The notes below the pieces were generated by a model. It searched no databases. It was not told where the DNA came from and saw only the letters and a list, made by a program, of their open reading frames with translations. A stretch of DNA of 64,000 nucleotides. Source: an uncultured Prevotellaceae bacterium. GTDB lineage: Bacteria; Bacteroidota; Bacteroidia; Bacteroidales; Bacteroidaceae. Where the stretch lies: the NCBI GenBank assembly GCA_902770635.1, contig CACXTX010000005.1, positions 1 through 64,000 of the forward strand, read 5' to 3'. The position numbers and the translations under genes are program-made. Shown in pieces: positions 24,552 through 32,862 of this stretch (its first letter is position 1; each line of letters opens with the position of its first letter).

Positions 24552-25450
24552 ACTGGACGTTCTTTGGTTTCGTAGAATATACGTCCCAGGTATTCACCGA
24601 TAATACCCAGTGACAGCAACTGCACGCCACCAAGGAACAGTATAACGGTCATCAACGTAGGATATCCTTGAACAGGGTCTCCCCATACCAAGGTAGTGAA
24701 AAGCACATAGCACATGAAGGCAAAGGCTACCAACGATACGATACCTCCCAGAATGGTAGCCAAACGCAAGGGTGCTGTTGTGAACGAGGTAACACCGTCG
24801 ATGGCCAGGTTAAGCAGTCGGAGGAAATTGAAGGAAGACTTTCCTGCAAAGCGGTCACCTTGCTCAAACCATATCTCATGTTTCTTGAAACCTATCCAGC
24901 AATACATTCCCTTGGTATAACGCTGGGTTTCGCGTAACTCCTTCAAGGCGTTGATGCACTTACGGTCTAACAGTCGGAAATCGCCCACATTCTCCAGTAT
25001 CTCTACACGTGTAGCCTGCTGCAACATGTGATAATACAATAATGAGAATCGCTTGCGCAGCCAACTCTCCTTGCCGCGGGTAATACGTTTGGCATACACG
25101 TCCTCATAGCCTTCCTCCCACTTTTCAAGCATATCGGGAATGGCCGTGGGAGGATGTTGCAGGTCGGCATCCATGATGACCATACAGTCGCCTGTTGCAT
25201 AGTCAAAGCCTGCCAGCATGGCGTTCTCCTTACCAAAGTTACGCGACAAGCTCACATAACATATCCGCCTGTCTTTCTCACGAAGCTGTTTGATGATATC
25301 CAGGGTACGGTCTTTACTTCCGTCATTGACCATCAATACCTCCCATGCATAATCCGTCTGGGTGTCCATCAACTCTTTCAGCGCCTCATAGAGGGCATCC
25401 AGTGACCCTTCCTCATTATAACAGGGAATAAGAATCGTAACTTTCTTCAT
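24518..25450 (-). CDS. GT2 glycosyltransferase, GtrB-like
   Basis: 310 residues: ILIPCYNEEGSLDALYEAL, VNDGSKDRT, the metal-binding MDADLQHPP, GDFRLLDRKC, FAGKSSFNF and two C-terminal membrane helices. Probable polyprenyl-phosphate sugar synthase. It is followed in the same operon by GtrA and a GT87 enzyme, so the three could form a lipid-linked sugar module: synthesis, flipping and transfer. Confidence 0.9.
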   Translation of the reverse strand: MKKVTILIPCYNEEGSLDALYEALKELMDTQTDYAWEVLMVNDGSKDRTLDIIKQLREKDRRICYVSLSRNFGKENAMLAGFDYATGDCMVIMDADLQHPPTAIPDMLEKWEEGYEDVYAKRITRGKESWLRKRFSLLYYHMLQQATRVEILENVGDFRLLDRKCINALKELRETQRYTKGMYCWIGFKKHEIWFEQGDRFAGKSSFNFLRLLNLAIDGVTSFTTAPLRLATILGGIVSLVAFAFMCYVLFTTLVWGDPVQGYPTLMTVILFLGGVQLLSLGIIGEYLGRIFYETKERPVYIVGESALGE

Positions 25451-25453
25451 AAT

Positions 25454-25867
25454 TTATAACCTTTTAAATGCAAAAAACTTCTGACCGATATAATTGATAA
25501 GCATAAACAACCCCGTGCCCACCAGCATGGCTATGTTCTCGACTATCGTCTTGCTGAAGTGCATGCTCTCCAGTGCATAGCGCGTCAAGGGCAGTGCCAG
25601 GCTATAGGCTATCAGATAGCACACGATGATGTTCAGTGCAAACTTGACGATGCTTCGCCAGTCGTTGCCCTGATAGTGGAAGGTGAAATGCTTGTTCAGG
25701 AAATAGCTGAGGATGCTGCCGAAGAAGTAGTCGCAGAACGAGCTGACCCAGTAGCTGCAGCCAAAGACGTTGTAGAGCACAAACATGATAGCCGTGCCAA
25801 ACAGCGTGTTGACCACTCCTACAACGAGAAAGGTCAGGAACGTCTTATCGAATACTTTTTGCTGCAT
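25454..25867 (-). CDS. GtrA-family flippase-like membrane protein
   Basis: 137 residues with four predicted membrane helices and the GtrA pattern (LVVGVVNTLFGTAIMFVLYN, FFGSILSYFLNKHFTFHYQ). GtrA proteins are thought to flip polyprenyl-phosphate sugars. The start MQQKVF overlaps the upstream GT87 gene by 23 bp; an earlier ATG at 25888 is possible. Confidence 0.87.
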   Translation of the reverse strand: MQQKVFDKTFLTFLVVGVVNTLFGTAIMFVLYNVFGCSYWVSSFCDYFFGSILSYFLNKHFTFHYQGNDWRSIVKFALNIIVCYLIAYSLALPLTRYALESMHFSKTIVENIAMLVGTGLFMLINYIGQKFFAFKRL

Positions 25868-27011
25868 AGTCCTTGCTGTACATCTCAAAACACAGTTTCA
25901 GCCATATCAGCGTGACGGGCAGGGCCTTGAGCGCATAAGGCTGTACCCACTCCTTACGGAGATAGGCAGGAAACAAGTCGCTGGGCGACAGGCTGCTCAG
26001 CACAAAGGCAAACACCAGCAGGGCAATGTCCCAGTTCGTACGCTGCCAGGGTGCTGCCGTGTACCAGATGACGATACCCACAAAGGGGATGATATAGCCG
26101 CTCGACTCACTACCCGTAGAGAAGAGCACCACGAACATCAGTACCGAAGCCAGCAGCGTCTGGCGGAAAGCCACATGCTTATATTGGCTGAAGCGCAGAT
26201 AAGGGATACCGAACAGCACCAGTCCCGGCCCTATCAGCCACAGATCGTTGAATACCGCTCCCGAGATGCGGTGCACCATGCCTAAGAGTGATATGTTCTG
26301 TGCTATCGATTCCAGGTTCTCCCCGTTCTTCTCCGCCAGACTCGTGAACCACTCCTGATATTGTCCTATGATAAATTCCGGACTACTGATGACCATGGGC
26401 GCAACGAACATGACGACGCTCCACCCTATCAGCGACAAGACAAAGCGCACCTTATGCTTTGAGAAGAAGAAGAACGCCAGTCCCACGATGCCGTAGAGTT
26501 TGACAAAAGTGCCCAGCACGATAAAAAAAGCAGCTTCCGTATCACGCTCCCTCTCTATCAGGAAGAAAGCCAACACGATGATGGCAGCAATGGCTATGTT
26601 GAACTGCTGCATGTAAAGGGCCGTCAGCAACTCATGGGCGCAGAACCACAGGACAAACAACTGCTGGTATTTCGTCAGGTCTGAACGACGGATGGCGACA
26701 TACAAGAATAAGGAAAGCACCACGCACCACAACAGCAGCCCCAACCATTCGGGCACTACGGCAAAGGGAGCGATGAGCAGCGAGAAAACAGGTCCGTAAT
26801 AATTCACATCCCCATACTCGGCAGGATAGGCCGCATAAAGGGACACCTGTTGCCACGTATGCCAGAAAACACCACGGAAAATCAGGAAATTATTATGGCT
26901 GTGCATCTTCATGACAGCAGCCAGCACACCCAGCAACAGCCACAATCCCAACAAGGTACGATAGTCGTAAAAAAACGGTTTGGCGAAAAACGCCCGACAT
27001 CTGTCCATCAT
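25845..27011 (-). CDS. GT87 membrane glycosyltransferase, paralogue
   Basis: 388 residues, multiple membrane segments. Closely related to the gene at 23328-24551: both share YDYRT or HDYRT near the start, YYGPVFSLLIAPFA, RRSDLTKYQQLFV and VGLAFFFFSK. First gene of a three-gene minus-strand operon with GtrA and GT2. A divergent promoter region of about 50 bp separates it from the next operon. Confidence 0.85.
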   Translation of the reverse strand: MMDRCRAFFAKPFFYDYRTLLGLWLLLGVLAAVMKMHSHNNFLIFRGVFWHTWQQVSLYAAYPAEYGDVNYYGPVFSLLIAPFAVVPEWLGLLLWCVVLSLFLYVAIRRSDLTKYQQLFVLWFCAHELLTALYMQQFNIAIAAIIVLAFFLIERERDTEAAFFIVLGTFVKLYGIVGLAFFFFSKHKVRFVLSLIGWSVVMFVAPMVISSPEFIIGQYQEWFTSLAEKNGENLESIAQNISLLGMVHRISGAVFNDLWLIGPGLVLFGIPYLRFSQYKHVAFRQTLLASVLMFVVLFSTGSESSGYIIPFVGIVIWYTAAPWQRTNWDIALLVFAFVLSSLSPSDLFPAYLRKEWVQPYALKALPVTLIWLKLCFEMYSKDYAAKSIR

Positions 27012-27030
27012 AATTTATGTATTTTGCTTG

Positions 27031-27058
27031 CAAAATTAATAAATATTTTCTAATTTTG
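27031..27058. promoter_or_regulatory. Divergent promoter pair for the two glycan operons
   Basis: Minus-strand TAATTTTG at 27031-27038 serves the GT87 gene, and plus-strand TAATTTTG at 27051-27058 lies 5 nt before the ATG at 27064. The two boxes overlap each other's upstream regions, so the operons may be co-regulated or compete. Confidence 0.6.
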
Positions 27059-27063
27059 CAACC

Positions 27064-27834
27064 ATGAACGAGAAAAACAAGATATCGGTAGTCATCAACA
27101 CCTATAATGCCGAGCAGCATCTGGAGCAGGTATTGGAGGCTGTCAAGGACTTTGACGAGATACTGATATGCGACATGGAGAGTACAGACCGTACGCTCGA
27201 AATAGCCAAGAAACACGATTGTAGGATTGTCACTTTCCCCAAGGCCAACCATAAGAGTGCAGAGCCAGCCCGCACCTTTGCCATCCAGGAGGCAGCCAAC
27301 CCGTGGGTGCTGGTAGTGGATGCCGACGAGATTGTGACACGTGAACTGCGCGAGGAACTCTATCGGCTAGTCAGTCAAGAGGATGGCGCAAAGGGGTGGT
27401 ACATCCCCCGCATCAACCAGTTTATGGGCAAGCCGCTCAAGTGTGCCTACCCCGACTACCAGCTACGGTTCTTCATTCGCGAGGGCACGGAATGGCCTCC
27501 CTATGTACACACGTTCCCTAAGGTGAACGGGCCCCTTGACTATCTGCCGAAGCAGCGCAAGGAACTGGCTTTTATCCATTTGGCAAACGACAGTGTGCAT
27601 TCCATCATGGAGAAGGACAACCGTTACAGCGACAACGATGTCGAGAAAAAAGCTCATAAACAGTGGGGCACTGGAGCCTTGCTATGGCGTCCGTTTTGGC
27701 GATTCTTCAAGTGCTACGTGATGGAGGGCGGTTGGAAGGACGGTCCCCGAGGGCTCATCTATGCAGGTCTGAAGGGTATCTATCAGTTCCAGCTGGTGGC
27801 AAAGATGATTGAGAGAAGACAGAACAAGGAATGA
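27064..27834 (+). CDS. GT2 glycosyltransferase, WaaE/KdtX-like (LPS core)
   Basis: 256 residues: ISVVINTYNAEQHLEQVLEA, ILICDMESTDRTLEIAKKHDC and VVDADEIVTREL match the WaaE-type LPS core glucosyltransferase family. First of five tightly packed plus-strand genes that include a lipid A acyltransferase, which supports a role in LPS core or lipid A assembly. The exact sugar is unknown. Confidence 0.87.
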   Translation: MNEKNKISVVINTYNAEQHLEQVLEAVKDFDEILICDMESTDRTLEIAKKHDCRIVTFPKANHKSAEPARTFAIQEAANPWVLVVDADEIVTRELREELYRLVSQEDGAKGWYIPRINQFMGKPLKCAYPDYQLRFFIREGTEWPPYVHTFPKVNGPLDYLPKQRKELAFIHLANDSVHSIMEKDNRYSDNDVEKKAHKQWGTGALLWRPFWRFFKCYVMEGGWKDGPRGLIYAGLKGIYQFQLVAKMIERRQNKE

Positions 27835-28790
27835 AGATTCTCTATTATTTGACTTACGCCGTACTCTGGCTGTTCTCACTTCTGCCGATGTGGGTCCACT
27901 ACCTGATATCCGACGGCATCTACGTGATAGTCTATCATCTGGTGGGCTATAGGAAGAAACTGGTAAGGAAGAACCTTTCAGACAGCTTCCCTGAGAAATC
28001 GGAAGCAGAGATCATCAGGATTGAAAAAGATTTCTACCGTTGGTTCTGCGACTATTTTGTAGAGACCATCAAACTGCTGACCATCAGCAGGCAAGAGCTG
28101 AGAAGACGCATGGTGTTCAAGGGAGCGGAACTCGTCAACAAACTGACAGAGAACGGACAGTCGTGTGCCGTCTATCTGGGGCACTACTGCAACTGGGAGT
28201 GGATAACCTCCCTACCCCTTTGGGTGACTCCCAAGGCCCAGTGCGGCCAGATTTACCACGTGTTGGAGAACTCGGAGTTCGACAAGCTCTTCCTGAAGCT
28301 TCGCCAACGCATGGGTGCCGTCTGCATACCGATGGCTGAGACGCTGAGGAAACTGGCAGAGTACAGACAGCAACGGCAGCCGGTGGTCATAGGCTACATC
28401 TCCGATCAGGTACCCTTCTGGAACAACATCCACCACTGGTGCCCATTCCTCAACCACGACACGCCTGTGCTGACGGGCACGGAGCGACTGGCACGGAGTG
28501 CAGGGCACGCGGTGTTCTATATCGACGTGGAACGTCCGAAGAGGGGATACTATGTGGCAGAGTTCAAGCTGATAGCGCGCGACCCCAAGCAGACGGAGGA
28601 TTACCAGTTGACAGATGCCTACTTCACGTTGCTGGAGGCGTCCATCAGACGGGCTCCCCAGTTCTGGCTATGGACCCACAACCGATGGAAGCGCACCCAC
28701 GAGGAGTTTAACCTGCGATACGATGCAGAGACGGGACGTGTGGACCTGGGGCCTTTGGAAGACATCAAGAAAAAGAAGGGACTACTATGA
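27831..28790 (+). CDS. Late acyltransferase of lipid A biosynthesis (LpxL/HtrB family)
   Basis: 319 residues with an N-terminal membrane anchor. The catalytic HX4(D/E) motif is HYCNWE, followed by YISDQVPFW and the FWLWTHNRWK region near the C-terminus. It adds secondary acyl chains to lipid A. Overlaps the WaaE-like gene and the next gene by 4 bp each (ATGA junctions). Confidence 0.9.
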   Translation: MKILYYLTYAVLWLFSLLPMWVHYLISDGIYVIVYHLVGYRKKLVRKNLSDSFPEKSEAEIIRIEKDFYRWFCDYFVETIKLLTISRQELRRRMVFKGAELVNKLTENGQSCAVYLGHYCNWEWITSLPLWVTPKAQCGQIYHVLENSEFDKLFLKLRQRMGAVCIPMAETLRKLAEYRQQRQPVVIGYISDQVPFWNNIHHWCPFLNHDTPVLTGTERLARSAGHAVFYIDVERPKRGYYVAEFKLIARDPKQTEDYQLTDAYFTLLEASIRRAPQFWLWTHNRWKRTHEEFNLRYDAETGRVDLGPLEDIKKKKGLL

Positions 28791-29590
28791 TATTTGTACG
28801 CGACAAAGGTCAGATGTGCAACAACATCTTGCAGTACGGACACGTCTATGCCTGGGGCAGAGAACATGGACGCGCCACCATGTCCATGCGCTTTGCCTAC
28901 AAATATCAGTATTTTCATATCTGCAACACGCGCTACCATAACTTCCCGACCTATCTCTATGCGAAATACGGAGCCAAGATGGGACTGTTTCCCGTTGTCT
29001 GTTTTGACCGCGAAGGCGCTGACTACCAAGAAGCAGAACGACAAATGGAACGCCATAACACCCTCGTCGTCGAAGGATGGTATGCCCGCTGGTACGACCT
29101 GTTCCTGAAATACAAGCAAGATATCATCCGCCTTTTTGCGTTTAACAAGGATATCGAGCAGCGGGTCGGCACGCTCTTAGACGACAGCCTGCGACTGGGA
29201 ATTCACATCCGCCGCGGCGACTATCGTAACTTCCAAGGAGGACGTTTCCTCTATTCCGACGAACAGTACCTTAACGTCATTCGCTCCTTCCTGTCCCTGT
29301 TTCCTCAGCAGCAAGTGCATCTGTACATCTGTGGCAACGACCCGCATCTCGACAAAGAATACTACCTGCAGCAACTGCCCGCGTGTCAAGTCACCTTCCC
29401 CGACGGCAATCCAGGTGAAGACCTTTGCCTGCTCTCTCATTGCGACTATCTGATAGGGGCACCCAGTACTTTCTCGCTCGTTGCAGCCATGTACCGCGAC
29501 CTGCCGCTCTACTGGGTGGAAGACTCAACCCTTCAGGTGTCACAGGACTCCTTCAAGCATTTCGACTATCTGTTCAGACACATTTACTAA
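28787..29590 (+). CDS. GT11-like fucosyltransferase family protein
   Basis: 267 residues. The GDP-binding motif HIRRGDYRNF and the downstream DYLIGAPSTFSLVAAMY resemble alpha-1,2-fucosyltransferases (GT11). The N-terminal GQMCNNILQYGHVYAWG replaces the usual GGLGNQ loop. Probably decorates LPS or another surface glycan. Donor sugar is by analogy. Confidence 0.75.
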   Translation: MIFVRDKGQMCNNILQYGHVYAWGREHGRATMSMRFAYKYQYFHICNTRYHNFPTYLYAKYGAKMGLFPVVCFDREGADYQEAERQMERHNTLVVEGWYARWYDLFLKYKQDIIRLFAFNKDIEQRVGTLLDDSLRLGIHIRRGDYRNFQGGRFLYSDEQYLNVIRSFLSLFPQQQVHLYICGNDPHLDKEYYLQQLPACQVTFPDGNPGEDLCLLSHCDYLIGAPSTFSLVAAMYRDLPLYWVEDSTLQVSQDSFKHFDYLFRHIY

Positions 29591-29603
29591 TACATCCTCA
29601 TCT

Positions 29604-30476
29604 ATGACTATTTTTTTCATGATCTTTGGAGACAAGACCGTCTATCACGTTCAAGCATACCTCTCCATCCGCTCCTTCCAGAAACAGATGAAGGAGCACG
29701 ACCGTATCGTTGTCATTACGACACATCCGGAGTTCTATGCCTCCAGTGGGACCGATGTCATCAAAGTAACCAATGAGAACATCAAGGAGTGGCAGGGAGA
29801 ACGCAACTTCTTCTGGCGAGCCAAGATAAAGGCCATTGAGTATATGTCCAACCAATACCCCGACGACCACCTGATATACCTGGACACCGACACGTTCCTG
29901 TACGGTTCGCTGGATGCCATGCGCGCGCTGCTGGACCAGGGACATGGCATGATGCATCTGAAAGAAGGGCACCCCAGCACCATGATGACCCGTTCGCTGA
30001 GAATGTGGAAACAGATTGCAGGAAAACAGTATGGAGGCATCACGATGGGTATGGAACATGAGATGTATAACGCAGGAGTGGTGGCCCTTCCCAAAGAGAA
30101 AGCCAAGTCCATCGCCTCACTGGCCCTCGCCCTTTGCGACGGCATGCTTGAGGACGACGTCGAGCGCATTGTCATCGAGCAGTACTCGCTGTCCATCGCC
30201 CTGTTTGAGCAGACCCAGCTGCTGGAGTGTGACAATTATATCGGCCATTACTGGGGCAACAAGCCCGAATGGGAAAGCCTGGCATATAACCTGATAGCCA
30301 ATGCCCACATGAAGAAAATGTCGTTGGCCGAGGAACTGGAGCAGTTAGACTTCACCCGGAAAGACCTACCCCCTATCTACATCCACCATTCCAGCACAGG
30401 ACGGCGTCTGAAGGATACCATCGACAAGCTCTTCAAGGACAAGAATCAGAAATACATTTTATCAGACAACGAATGA
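29604..30476 (+). CDS. Putative glycosyltransferase with DTD motif (GT8-like)
   Basis: 290 residues. IYLDTDTFLYGSLDAM carries a metal-binding DxD as in GT8-type enzymes, preceded by WRAKIKAIEYM; GHYWGNKPEW near the C-terminus may be a catalytic loop. The ATG at 29604 is used because an upstream open stretch lies within the preceding gene. Overlaps the next gene by 4 bp. Family assignment is moderate. Confidence 0.68.
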   Translation: MTIFFMIFGDKTVYHVQAYLSIRSFQKQMKEHDRIVVITTHPEFYASSGTDVIKVTNENIKEWQGERNFFWRAKIKAIEYMSNQYPDDHLIYLDTDTFLYGSLDAMRALLDQGHGMMHLKEGHPSTMMTRSLRMWKQIAGKQYGGITMGMEHEMYNAGVVALPKEKAKSIASLALALCDGMLEDDVERIVIEQYSLSIALFEQTQLLECDNYIGHYWGNKPEWESLAYNLIANAHMKKMSLAEELEQLDFTRKDLPPIYIHHSSTGRRLKDTIDKLFKDKNQKYILSDNE

Positions 30477-31495
30477 TCAAGATACGAGGAAAAGAAGGAG
30501 TGGTGCACCGCACCGGCAAGGAGATTCAGAACGTGTTCCAGAACCTGTTCAAGCAACGCGGCAAGTGGCGGCGAAAGGCACAGGAACTGGCACCCTACTA
30601 TACGACGACGGCACCCAGAGCCACCAACGCCAGGAAACAGATTATCTGCATGTATGACGGCAGGATGGACCACGGAGGCATTGCCGACCGTCTGCGCGGC
30701 GTGGTGTCGTCATACGATGTAGCCAAAAAGATGGGCTACGACTTCCGCATCTTCTTCGACCACCCCTTCCGACTGGAGGACTACCTCGTTCCGGCAAAGG
30801 TTGACTGGCGCATCACGAAGGAAGAGCTGTGCTACAACCCCGAGGATGCCGAGCCCATGTTCTGCGGCTCCAATGCCACCTTTGTGGAGCCCTTCTTCCA
30901 GCGGCTGTGGTTCAAGAAGCGGTTCCGTAAGGCCCACAAGCAGCTGCACGTCTATACCAACGCCCTGCTGCTGCCTCGTAGCAAGCGCTATGGCGAGCTG
31001 TTCCGCGAACTGTTCCGTCCCAGCGAGCGGCTGGAGGCAGCACTACGGCACTACAGCGAGCCATTGGCTGGCGGCTACGTCACCATATCACTGCGCTTCA
31101 TAGGGCTGCTGGGCGACTTTGCAGAGCGTGATGCCAGACACATCACCCCAGAGGAGCAGGAGCAGCTGATAGAGCGCTGTCTGACAAAGATACAGCAACT
31201 GCACGACAAGCGCACAGCCGGCAAGAAGGTGCTCTTGACCAGCGACAGCACCCGCTTCCTCAAGCGCGCCGCCGAGCGCTTCGACTTCATCTATTACATC
31301 CCTGGGGACGTCGTACACATCGACTATCAGGACGCCACGTCCGACGACATCAACATCAAGCTGTTTGTCGATATGCTGATGATTAGCCGCTCCGAACAGG
31401 TGTTCTTGCTACAGGCAGACGGCATGTACAACAGCGGATTCCCGCGTAGGGCTGCCCAGATTACGGGTGTACCCTTCCACCACGTCCGCTTCTGA
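30473..31495 (+). CDS. Putative fucosyltransferase-like sugar transferase
   Basis: 340 residues. DRLRGVVSSYDVAKKMGYDFRIF and the late SLRFIGLLGDF and LTSDSTRFLKRA segments resemble NodZ/O-fucosyltransferase-type GT-B enzymes, with the conserved HxRxGD site weakly represented as SLRF. Last gene of the five-gene LPS operon, followed by a terminator. Function is by context. Confidence 0.6.
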   Translation: MIKIRGKEGVVHRTGKEIQNVFQNLFKQRGKWRRKAQELAPYYTTTAPRATNARKQIICMYDGRMDHGGIADRLRGVVSSYDVAKKMGYDFRIFFDHPFRLEDYLVPAKVDWRITKEELCYNPEDAEPMFCGSNATFVEPFFQRLWFKKRFRKAHKQLHVYTNALLLPRSKRYGELFRELFRPSERLEAALRHYSEPLAGGYVTISLRFIGLLGDFAERDARHITPEEQEQLIERCLTKIQQLHDKRTAGKKVLLTSDSTRFLKRAAERFDFIYYIPGDVVHIDYQDATSDDINIKLFVDMLMISRSEQVFLLQADGMYNSGFPRRAAQITGVPFHHVRF

Positions 31496-31515
31496 CTGTG
31501 ACATGAATCAAAAAC

Positions 31516-31554
31516 AAGAAGGCCCGAGCCATTTTGCCCGAGCCTTCTTTCTTT
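31516..31554 (+). terminator. Terminator of the LPS operon
   Basis: AAGAAGGC...GCCTTCTT stem with an inner CGGGC pairing and T-rich tail. Confidence 0.8.
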
Positions 31555-31599
31555 GACCTAAAGGTGCAAAGCGACCCAAGGGTCGAGCGCACTTTTCCC

Positions 31600-31710
31600 T
31601 TAAAACGGTCCGTAGCCCATGCAACTGGTCGTGCCCAGTGCAGTCACGAAAGCTGTGAGAGCGGCTACTATCACCTTCACCACTACCTCAATCAATCGAT
31701 TCTTCTTCAT
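31600..31710 (-). CDS. Smalltalk-type microprotein (36 residues)
   Basis: Starts MKKNRLIEVVVKVIVAALTA and continues FVTALGTTSCMGYGPF: a short basic start, one hydrophobic helix and a terminal Cys, as in the Bacteroidetes smalltalk protein family, usually found next to HU-like genes exactly as here. Probably membrane-inserted or lipidated. Function unknown. Too short for many gene finders. Confidence 0.75.
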   Translation of the reverse strand: MKKNRLIEVVVKVIVAALTAFVTALGTTSCMGYGPF

Positions 31711-31746
31711 AACTCTCAATTATCAATTCTCCGCTCGGCTTTGCCG

Positions 31747-31760
31747 CTTGGCTCGCCAAG
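31747..31760. repeat. Short palindrome in a low-complexity spacer
   Basis: CTTGGC-TC-GCCAAG, a perfect 6-bp stem with a 2-nt loop, preceded by CGCTCGGC. Possibly a degenerate relative of the hairpin repeats at 41091 and 45367. Confidence 0.45.
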
Positions 31761-31781
31761 AATTCTCAATTAGCGAATGCG

Positions 31782-32330
31782 TTAATCTCCATCGCCGAGG
31801 TCGTCGTTGTTCGAACCGCCACCACCCTCCGTGGTTCCGTTACCCGTGGTTCCGCTCTCTCCGTTACCCGTGGTTCCGTTCTCGGTGTCCTCGATGTCAC
31901 CGCTGTCGCCCGAGGTCACGCGCTTCAGCACGTTACCGTCCTCGTCCAGGCAGGTAATCTGGATACTGGTGTTCTTCAGCTCGTCCTTCAGCTCCACGTT
32001 AGGGGTGAAGATGATGCGGCGCACGCTGATCAGGTTCGTCTTCACGTCCTCCAGCTCAGCCACTGCCTTCGAACGGACGCCGAAGCGCATCGTTCCCAGT
32101 CCGGGCAGGGGGATGGAGTGACCCTCGGTGGCCCACGTGCGGATTACCTCGCCGGCAGCGTCCCAAGCCGCCTTGATGACACCTGCAGAGATGCCGCTGT
32201 GGGTAGCGGCCTCGCTGAACACCTTCTTCTCCTGGATGGGGACGTAGAGGTCGGGACGCATCACGAATTTCATACCAGGGTTCTTACCCAGCTTCACCTC
32301 ACGTCGTTGTGCAATTACTTTAATAGCCAT
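31782..32330 (-). CDS. HU-family DNA-binding protein with Gly/Thr/Asn tail
   Basis: 182 residues. The first ~125 resemble Bacteroidetes HU-like proteins with an HU fold (ATHSGISAGVIKAAWDAAGEVIRTWATEGHSIPLPGLGTMRFGV). The tail from about residue 145 is a low-complexity repeat, GTTGNGESGTTGNGTTEGG, encoded by tandem DNA repeats. Transcribed from a promoter about 190 bp upstream; its leader includes the palindromic element at 32430-32494. Confidence 0.88.
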   Translation of the reverse strand: MAIKVIAQRREVKLGKNPGMKFVMRPDLYVPIQEKKVFSEAATHSGISAGVIKAAWDAAGEVIRTWATEGHSIPLPGLGTMRFGVRSKAVAELEDVKTNLISVRRIIFTPNVELKDELKNTSIQITCLDEDGNVLKRVTSGDSGDIEDTENGTTGNGESGTTGNGTTEGGGGSNNDDLGDGD

Positions 32331-32429
32331 AATTTTTAATAATAAGTTAGTTAGAAAATTGTAAAATTAATTATTAATACTCTCTGTGTCGCTCTCCGAG
32401 GCCGTCCGAGGGTGCTTTAAGGAAGAATC

Positions 32430-32494
32430 TTGCTATCATTAATGCGCGCAATTTCTAGATTTAAATCTCGCAATTTTTTCCTTTAATGGCTCGC
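32430..32494. repeat. Dispersed imperfect palindrome, copy 2
   Basis: Same architecture as 2919-2982, including the identical core CTAGATTTAAATCTCGCAATT region (32454 onward). Here it lies in the transcribed leader of the HU gene, so it could form an RNA hairpin. Confidence 0.7.
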
Positions 32495-32519
32495 CCGCCG
32501 TTCTCATTGATTGACATTG

Positions 32520-32527
32520 CAAAGGTA
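32520..32527 (-). promoter_or_regulatory. -7 promoter box for the HU gene
   Basis: TACCTTTG on the minus strand, about 190 bp before the HU ATG. Confidence 0.6.
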
Positions 32528-32609
32528 CGAAAAATTCAGAGGTATTGCAAGCCTTTTTCTTTTTTATTTTCGATTTATTTCAAATGTTAAAATCGTCCCC
32601 AGTCGAGTG

Positions 32610-32812
32610 TGCGGCAGTGCGGCAGAGCGGCAGAGCGGCATTACGTAAATCACTATCGCGGCGAGCTGAACTATTATATTATAATAATTATTATATATTG
32701 TAATATATAATAATTTAAAATAGATATACATGCCTCACCTTTACACTATGCAGACAACCCAATGGCGTCAATGCCGCGCTGCCGCACTGCCGCATTGCCG
32801 CGCTATCGAATA
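32610..32812. repeat. Large inverted repeat of GCGGCA arrays around an AT palindrome
   Basis: Left arm 32610-32642 has about four GCGGCA-type units; right arm 32766-32808 has the complementary TGCCGC units. Between them, 32686-32715 is a perfect 14-bp inverted repeat (AATTATTATATATT and its complement, 2-nt loop). A third GCGGCA array lies at 45309-45346. Confidence 0.7.
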
Positions 32813-32849
32813 TTTTCCAAAAAACACGTGGACTTTCAATAATTCTTTG

Positions 32850-32857
32850 TACCTTTG
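32850..32857 (+). promoter_or_regulatory. -7 promoter box for the WYL gene
   Basis: TACCTTTG ends 5 nt before the ATG at 32863. Confidence 0.6.
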
Positions 32858-32862
32858 CAATC

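Larger units (their letters stand above)
32331..32862. other. Gene-free region rich in inverted repeats between the HU and WYL genes
   Basis: 532 bp without a gene. It contains the HU leader with palindrome copy 2, the HU promoter, a GC-rich (GCGGCA)n array facing its inverted partner, an AT palindrome and the WYL promoter. Confidence 0.75.

Noticed and set aside
31619..31957. 112-codon plus-strand frame with Arg/Trp/Pro-rich repeats
   Set aside because: Reverse reading of the HU tail repeats and the smalltalk gene.
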